DNA of 64,000 bases from Nocardia crassostreae. Lineage in GTDB: Bacteria > Actinomycetota > Actinomycetes > Mycobacteriales > Mycobacteriaceae. The position numbers and the translations under genes were made by a program. The stretch covers positions 248,001 to 312,000 of the forward strand of contig NZ_BDCH01000025.1 in the NCBI RefSeq assembly GCF_001613405.1, in the 5' to 3' direction. The first letter of the stretch is position 1, and each line of letters begins with the position of its first letter. This document shows, one piece after another, positions 59,138-64,000 of this stretch. A model generated the notes under the pieces. It was not told the origin of the DNA and made no database searches. It saw only the letters and a program-made list of their open reading frames with translations.

Positions 59138-60283
59138 ATGCGGAATCGATGGCCGCGCACGGCCGCAATCGCCGCCCTTTCGATCGCCGCGCTGGTCAGC
59201 GGCTCGCCCGCCCTCGCGACACCCCTCCCCGGGACGGGCACGGTCACCGCCGTGGCACCCCTCGCACCCGCCGCCACCCTGCCCGGATCGGTGGGTTCGC
59301 AGCGGATCCTCTACACCAGCACGACCGCGGGCGAGGCCTATACAACCGCGAGCGCGGCCGTCTACTTCCCGCCCGGTGCGGCGCCGGACGGTGGCTGGCC
59401 GGTCATAGCCTGGGCGCGCGGCACCATCGGCCTCGGCGACGACTGCGCCTACTCCATCGCCGGACCCGTTGCCCGCGAACGCGACTGGGCCTACCTCGGG
59501 ACCTGGCTGCGACAGGGTTACGCGATTGTCGCCGCCGATTACGCGGGCCTCGGCACACCCGGCGACCACCCGTACCTGAACGGCGTCGTGGAGGCGCACA
59601 ATGTGGTCGACGCGGTCACGGCCGCCACCCGCCACTATCCCGCGCTGTCGAACAAATGGGTGGTCGTCGGCCAGTCCCAGGGCGGCGGCGCGGCCGTCAC
59701 CACCGCCCGCTTCGCCACCGAATTCGGCGGCCCGGAACTGGACTACCGCGGCGCGGTGGGCACCGGCGTCCCCGCCTATATCGAGAACGCCATGCTCCCC
59801 CTGGCCCCGAATGTGCCGCCGATCAGACTCGGCTCGCACATCACCGCCTACATCCTGTACATCCTCAACGGCCTGCGCACCACCTATCCGGACCTGAATA
59901 TCGAGTCCTATCTCACCGATGCGGGCCGCTACTGGCTGAACCGTTCCAGCCAGTCCTGCCTGGATCCCATCGGCGAGGAGCTCGGCGCGCACAAGGTGAT
60001 CCTCGGCGACCTGTTCTCCCGCCCCTTCGCCCAGATCCCGAACCTCCCCGGCCTACTGGCCTCCTACATGGGCCTCCCCGAAACCGGTTACGACAAGCCG
60101 GTATTCATGGGCCAGGGCCTGGAGGACACCGATGTGATCACCCCCGCCACCCTGGCCTTCGCGGCGAAGGTGCAGGCCAACGGCCAGCCGTTCACCCTGC
60201 GCACCTACGCCGCCGACCACAGCGGAGCCGTCAATGCCTCCCTGGTCGATTCACTCCCGTTCGTGCGCGACCTCTTCGCCTGA
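59138..60283 (+). CDS. Secreted lipase-family alpha/beta hydrolase (LIP)
   Basis: 381 aa from ATG 59138 with a perfect AGGAGG upstream. The signal peptide is AAIAALSIAALVSGSPALAT. GQSQGGGAAVTTARFATEFG is the nucleophile region, and LEDTDVITPA (Asp) and YAADHSGAVNASLV (His) complete the triad. It resembles the fungal/actinobacterial secretory lipase LIP family. Exported; substrate probably acylglycerols or esters. Confidence 0.88.
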   Translation: MRNRWPRTAAIAALSIAALVSGSPALATPLPGTGTVTAVAPLAPAATLPGSVGSQRILYTSTTAGEAYTTASAAVYFPPGAAPDGGWPVIAWARGTIGLGDDCAYSIAGPVARERDWAYLGTWLRQGYAIVAADYAGLGTPGDHPYLNGVVEAHNVVDAVTAATRHYPALSNKWVVVGQSQGGGAAVTTARFATEFGGPELDYRGAVGTGVPAYIENAMLPLAPNVPPIRLGSHITAYILYILNGLRTTYPDLNIESYLTDAGRYWLNRSSQSCLDPIGEELGAHKVILGDLFSRPFAQIPNLPGLLASYMGLPETGYDKPVFMGQGLEDTDVITPATLAFAAKVQANGQPFTLRTYAADHSGAVNASLVDSLPFVRDLFA

Positions 60284-60649
60284 GCGAATGGCCGTGGCCC
60301 GCAACGGGCCGTCCGCCAGCAGTTCCAGCGCGGTGAGAAACCGGCCCTGGTAGCCGCGGACCCCGCCGGATTCGAGGGTGTGGATATCGGCGGGGTGACC
60401 GGTGAGCGCGACGGTGCGGCGCATGATGCGCCGCCGCAGTTGCTCACTGGCGAAGCGGGTGACGGCACCGGCATCGGCGGCACCGAATTCGCCGCTGTGC
60501 CGGATGCGGATGCGGTCGACGGTGGTGCCGAGTGCGCCCGCGGCCAGCCCGGCGAGACGGGCGGTCGTGCCATTGCCGAATCCCGCCGTGCCGATGCGCA
60601 GTTCGTAGCTGCCGTCGGGCAGCAGTTCGATATGAGCGGTGGTCATCAC
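60251..60649 (-). CDS. Small molybdopterin-domain-like protein
   Basis: 132 aa, start GTG 60649 or ATG 60646 next to AGGAGG. LLPDGSYELRIGTAGFGNGT and LAAGALGTTVDRIRIRHSGE resemble part of the molybdopterin-binding domain of xanthine dehydrogenase large subunits. The rest (GVRGYQGRFLTALELLADGP) is not related. It is far too short for an enzyme and lacks the cofactor residues. It overlaps the lipase 3' end by 33 bases. Confidence 0.6.
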   Translation of the reverse strand: MMTTAHIELLPDGSYELRIGTAGFGNGTTARLAGLAAGALGTTVDRIRIRHSGEFGAADAGAVTRFASEQLRRRIMRRTVALTGHPADIHTLESGGVRGYQGRFLTALELLADGPLRATAIRSGEEVAHERE

Positions 60650-60917
60650 TCCTCCTCTGGAGAAATCGCAGGGCCGGGCCGGGATGTTCCGCCGAGCGGT
60701 AACGTCCCGCAGAACGGGTGGCAGTCACCCGCCACCCGTTCTGCGGAACGCCCTCCTCCCCCTGGTTCGTGGCGGTCGAGCCACCGCAGCTGCTTGCCAC
60801 GACGAGCATCACCATGACCGCGAAAACAATGACGGCCGTGAACAATCCGGCGAACCAGCCGGCGTGGAAACGCGGTAGCGGCATGACGAAGACGAAAGGG
60901 CCGAGGTCGAGGATCAC
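60444..60917 (-). CDS. Small membrane protein, uncertain 3' end
   Basis: The frame starts at GTG 60917, overlapping the previous stop (GTGA). It encodes VILDLGPFVFVMPLPRFHAG, one membrane helix (AGLFTAVIVFAVMVMLVVA) and a Cys/Ser-rich stretch (SSCGGSTATNQGEEG). After about residue 80 the frame overlaps the molybdopterin-like gene and reads as noise. The true end may lie near 60650, with a frameshift at the 60704-60749 palindrome. Confidence 0.4.
   Translation of the reverse strand: MILDLGPFVFVMPLPRFHAGWFAGLFTAVIVFAVMVMLVVASSCGGSTATNQGEEGVPQNGWRVTATRSAGRYRSAEHPGPALRFLQRRSDDHRSYRTAARRQLRTAHRHGGIRQWHDRPSRRAGRGRTRHHRRPHPHPAQRRIRCRRCRCRHPLRQ
60704..60749. repeat. 46-bp inverted repeat (19-bp arms)
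   Basis: Left arm 60704-60722 and right arm 60731-60749 pair with one mismatch around 8 nt; the shared part is GCAGAACGGGTGGC. It lies in the coding frame of the gene at 60444-60917. The purpose is unclear: terminator, mobile relic or recoding element. Confidence 0.75.
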
Positions 60918-61313
60918 CGGGTGACTCCTCTGCCGTCGCGGTTCCGGTCGTGGCGGATATCGCAGCGGCCCTGTGGGTGGCGCCAGAACCCGGTGGATCC
61001 TGGCGCCTCCCCCTCGTCCTCGGCGCCGCGCAGGGCGAGCAGGCACATGACCCTCGGTGAGGGTGACGCCGAGAATGCCCGCATTGAGGGAGGCCATCTC
61101 ACCGTCGAATTCGCCGCCGGGATTAAGCAGTCCGGCAATGACCATCTCGGCCAGCACCACGCCGGCCATGGCCTGTTCGCGGGTGAAGCGCATGGAGGTG
61201 GGCAGGTAGGACAGCACCCAGCGGCCCCGTCGCGGTTCGGGTACGTCGACCCGGAAGGCGACCTCCTGCGCCACATCGCTGCTGATGAGCCAGTTGGAAG
61301 CGGTGATTGCCAT
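60914..61313 (-). pseudogene. Uncharacterised protein, single-base frameshift
   Basis: Starts at ATG 61313 with AAAGGA. The first part is MAITASNWLISSDVAQEVAF ... EMASLNAGILGVTLTE. Removing one G (of the GGG at 61051-61053) continues it as VMCLLALRGAEDEGEAPGST and FWRHPQGRCDIRHDRNRDGR to the stop at 60914-60916. As given, the frame shifts to an Arg-rich run. The predicted product is about 132 aa with no known domain. First gene of the minus-strand run; divergent from the NTPase gene. Confidence 0.65.
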
Positions 61314-61533
61314 TGACCCGATCCTTTCCGCCCGGTCGGACCGCCCCCTGTTTCGCCGGTCCTGGTGGTGGCTCAATGGTCGCGAAATCGCGAATCACTT
61401 CGAATCCCAGCGCCGTCCGGAATTTCTTGGCGTATCACGCGTCCTTGACCAGCTGAAATTCGCGCGGTACCAAGGAAATATTCACAGCGGCGGCGGTGGA
61501 ATCCGTGCGGTCGCCTAGGCGGGGAGGCGCACC

Positions 61534-64000
61534 GTGCCCCAGAACGGTGAATCCGATGATGTCGGCGCCGACGCGCGGAAGGAACTGCGGCGGATTCTAC
61601 TCGGCATCGGGTTGCGTGAGCACGAGTTGCTGGAGCATCTGGCGGCGGAATTGCGGCATCGGGGGTGTCGGCCGCGCAAGGCGTGGCGGCTGGCGAACGA
61701 GCTGACGCAGGAGGCGGTGGAGGCGCTCAAGAATCTGGCGGCGATCTACCGCACCAGCTGGGATCGGCTGGTGGACACCGCCGATCTGCTGCAGATGCCG
61801 GGCCCGGATGTGGTGGCGTTCCGGGAGGAGGTGGCGCGGCACTGCACGGCGCTGCCGAATTCACGCGGGATTCCCGAGGAGACAATGCTTTTCGTCGGCC
61901 GCGAGGAGCAGCGCACGGAACTGCTGCGCCGGGTGCGCGAGCATCTGGACGCCAATCGGCCCGCGGTGCACGTGATCAACGGCCTGGCGGGGATGGGCAA
62001 GACCGCACTGGCCCGCAAGATCGTGAAGGAACATTCCGGCTGCTATCCGGACGGCTGGATCTGGGAGGACCTGCGCGGTCACACCGAGGGCCGCGCACCG
62101 CGCACCGCCACCGGGGTGCTGGAGCAGCTGCTGCTGCGGATCGGGGTGCCGCCGGAGACCATCGAGCCGGATCAGGCGCGGCGAGCGGAACGCTGGCGCT
62201 TCGAGATGCGGGATCGGCGCATGCTCATCGTGTTCGACAATGTGCTCGACTCCAAGCAGGTGCGCGATCTGCTGCCGCACGCGCCGGGCTGCTTCGTGCT
62301 GATCACCAGCCGCCGCAAGCTCACCGGGCTGGTGGGTTCCGCGCCGCTGCAATTGGATGCCATGCCGCGCGCCGAGGCCGAGGAGCTGCTGGTGACTCTG
62401 AGTCATCTGCCGCCCGGCTACGACGTGGGGGCGGTACGCCGGATTCTGGAGACGGCGGGGCGGCTGCCCTTGGCGCTGCGCCTGATAGCCGGTCAGCTCG
62501 CCCACGGCGGCCCGGATATGCTCGCCGCCGCCGAGCGGGAGCTCCAGCAATTGCGCGATCGGCTCGAGCACGTTCCGGCCGCCGAGGAATCGCCCGCCGC
62601 CGATATCCTGTCCCGTTTCTCGGGCGAGGGCGAAACCCTGCGCGCCGCTTTCGAATTGTCGTATCAGCGGCTGCCGGAGCCGGATCTGCGGTGCGCGGTG
62701 CGGCTGCTGGGCTGGTTCCCGGGTTCGGAGATCAGCGCCGAAACCCTGGCCGCTATGGCGGATCTGTCGCCGGAGGCCGCCAATGCCCTGATCCGGCGCA
62801 TCTTCGAGGTCGGCCTCCTCGATGCGGCCGGTAGCGGGCTGCGCGGACAGCGCTATCGCATTCACGATGTGACCCGCCTGCTCGCCCGCGCGCAGGCGGC
62901 GCTGGAGGATCTACCCAGTGAGCACACCGCGGCGGTCGGGCGGCTCATTCGCTACAGCGTGCGGGTGGCCCAACGGGTCGGTGCGCCACGACCTTTCGAT
63001 GTGGCGGGCAGTTTTCCCAATCCACCCAGCCCGGACCCGCCGGAAGAGATCGCCGAGGCCCGCGAATGGCTCACCCGGGAACGGGAAATGCTGCTCGGCT
63101 GCATCCAGGCCTCGGGTTCGGGTGCGGACACCGGGGAGCTGGCCCGCCTGCTCGCCTCCCACCTGTCCGGGCTCGGCCACTGGTCGGACGCCAAGCGAAT
63201 GTTCCTGCGCGCCTTGGATATCACCCGGGTCAACGGTGACCGCATCGCCGAATGCGATGTGCTCTACGGTCTCGGCACGGTGCACCGCCTGGCCTGCGAC
63301 TACGACGTCGCCTCGAAATGCTTCAACGAGGCGCACGCTATTGCCGAGGCCACCGACGACGCCCTGCGCAAAGCGTCCGCGCTCTGGGACTATGCCGAAG
63401 TCACCAGGCACATAGGCGATTACGATCGCGCCCGGCACGCCTACGCCGATGTGCTGAGCATTGCGCGCCAGCTGGAGAATCCCAAATTCGAGGGCGACAC
63501 CATGCGCGGCCTGGGCCATATCGAGCGCCTGGCGGGGGATCCGCTCACCGCGCGCCGCTTCTACAGCGCCGCCCTCACCATCGCCGATCAGATCGGCGAC
63601 CACTACAGCCGGGGCTGGTCGCTCTGGGGCCTGGGCAACGTCAATCGAGTGCGTGGCGATTTCACCACCGCCCGTGCGCAATTCGACGAATCGAATCGGA
63701 TCGGCCAGCAGATCGGCGACAGCCTGCTGCGCGCGGACGCCTTGCGCGGCCACGGCCACATAGAACGCGATCTAGCCGACCTCGACGCCGCCCAGGGCTT
63801 CTACTCCGACTCCTTGAACATCGCCCGCCGCAGCGGTGACCCGCATGGCGAGGCCGACGCCTGGAATGCCCTGGCCGATGTCGCCGCCCACGCCGGAAAA
63901 CGCGCCCGCGCCTGCGAATTCCTGCGCAAGGCACTCGCCCTCTACGAAAGCCTCGGCGTCAAACGCGCCGATCAGATTCGCGCCGACCTGGCCCGGCTGT
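61534..64000 (+). CDS. NB-ARC NTPase with TPR repeats (C-terminus beyond window)
   Basis: 822 codons visible from GTG 61534, with GGGGAGG upstream. Residues 1-95 are a helical domain with RPRKAWRLANELTQEAVEAL, a pattern seen in actinobacterial regulators. NB-ARC follows: P-loop VINGLAGMGKTALARKIVKE, kinase-2 RRMLIVFDNVLD, RNBS-B CFVLITSRRKL and GLPL-like RLPLALRLIAGQLA. From about residue 530 come TPR repeats (YGLGTVHRLACDYDVASKCF, WGLGNVNRVRGDFTTARAQF, ALRGHGHIERDLADLDAAQG). It is a STAND-type signal-transduction or defence NTPase. Confidence 0.92.
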   Translation, partial: MPQNGESDDVGADARKELRRILLGIGLREHELLEHLAAELRHRGCRPRKAWRLANELTQEAVEALKNLAAIYRTSWDRLVDTADLLQMPGPDVVAFREEVARHCTALPNSRGIPEETMLFVGREEQRTELLRRVREHLDANRPAVHVINGLAGMGKTALARKIVKEHSGCYPDGWIWEDLRGHTEGRAPRTATGVLEQLLLRIGVPPETIEPDQARRAERWRFEMRDRRMLIVFDNVLDSKQVRDLLPHAPGCFVLITSRRKLTGLVGSAPLQLDAMPRAEAEELLVTLSHLPPGYDVGAVRRILETAGRLPLALRLIAGQLAHGGPDMLAAAERELQQLRDRLEHVPAAEESPAADILSRFSGEGETLRAAFELSYQRLPEPDLRCAVRLLGWFPGSEISAETLAAMADLSPEAANALIRRIFEVGLLDAAGSGLRGQRYRIHDVTRLLARAQAALEDLPSEHTAAVGRLIRYSVRVAQRVGAPRPFDVAGSFPNPPSPDPPEEIAEAREWLTREREMLLGCIQASGSGADTGELARLLASHLSGLGHWSDAKRMFLRALDITRVNGDRIAECDVLYGLGTVHRLACDYDVASKCFNEAHAIAEATDDALRKASALWDYAEVTRHIGDYDRARHAYADVLSIARQLENPKFEGDTMRGLGHIERLAGDPLTARRFYSAALTIADQIGDHYSRGWSLWGLGNVNRVRGDFTTARAQFDESNRIGQQIGDSLLRADALRGHGHIERDLADLDAAQGFYSDSLNIARRSGDPHGEADAWNALADVAAHAGKRARACEFLRKALALYESLGVKRADQIRADLARL

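Noticed and set aside
1..64000. tRNA, rRNA and CRISPR arrays
   Set aside because: No tRNA cloverleaf, rRNA segment or regularly spaced repeat array was recognised by eye; short structured RNAs could be missed.

Overview
The window is a high-GC actinobacterial chromosome segment, most likely from Nocardia or a close mycolate-containing relative. The evidence is the gene set (mycothiol glycosyltransferase MshA, HBHA-like protein, EspG-like ESX protein, LmeA-like DUF2993 protein, PapA-like acyltransferase) and gene order. Two blocks follow the Mycobacterium tuberculosis order Rv0472c to Rv0489: TetR, DUF445, XRE regulator, HBHA and DUF2516 at about 34.9-38.9 kb, then deoC, DUF2993, DUF2505, murB and Ldt at about 20.4-28.5 kb, then SDR, mshA, YbjN and gpmA at about 1.2-7.0 kb. 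No rRNA, tRNA, CRISPR array or intact insertion sequence was seen.

Layout. 1-897: 5' part of a secreted CocE/NonD hydrolase. 1172-5285: gpmA, a KOW-like small protein, a ROK kinase, a YbjN protein and mshA, all on the minus strand. 5327-6959: an alpha/beta hydrolase and an SDR. 6970-20420: an accessory block between the SDR and the Ldt/murB pair. It holds a DMT exporter, a TetR/DHFR-like pair, a compact lipid- or polyketide-like cluster (P450, unusual KAS III, GT2, adenylate-forming ligase, PapA-like acyltransferase), a MerR regulator between two broken oxidoreductase genes, and a DUF6879/Scr1-type XRE module next to a 57-bp palindrome. 20424-30077: Ldt, murB, two DUF2505 proteins, a methyltransferase, an unassigned 515-aa protein, an AbiEi-like protein, LmeA-like, deoC, GNAT and purU. 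30063-30519: a segment bounded by a direct repeat of the purU 3' end, carrying a second copy of the palindrome. 30566-38920: DUF6882, SDR, two paralogous hydrolases, and the DUF2516/HBHA/XRE/DUF445/TetR block. 39061-53585: housekeeping and envelope genes (AarF kinase, saccharopine-dehydrogenase-like reductase, beta-propeller, EspG-like, PPK2, DsbA/VKOR pair, trypsin-like protease, ZIP transporter, Adh, AI-2E transporter, small secreted protein, Ser/Thr kinase). 53652-58679: metE, a 3-hydroxyacyl-CoA dehydrogenase and isocitrate lyase. 59138-64000: a secreted lipase, a run of small uncharacterised genes and a large NB-ARC/TPR NTPase that leaves the window.

The points most worth a second look are: the P450-KAS III-GT2-ligase-PapA cluster; three related palindromic operators (TGCTAGC / GCTAGAGC type) in front of the XRE regulator and the two paralogous hydrolases, which suggest a small local regulon; the two-copy 57-bp palindrome; and the purU 3'-end direct repeat. 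At least four genes carry a single-base frameshift or nonsense change. These could be real decay or sequence errors, and need read-level checking.
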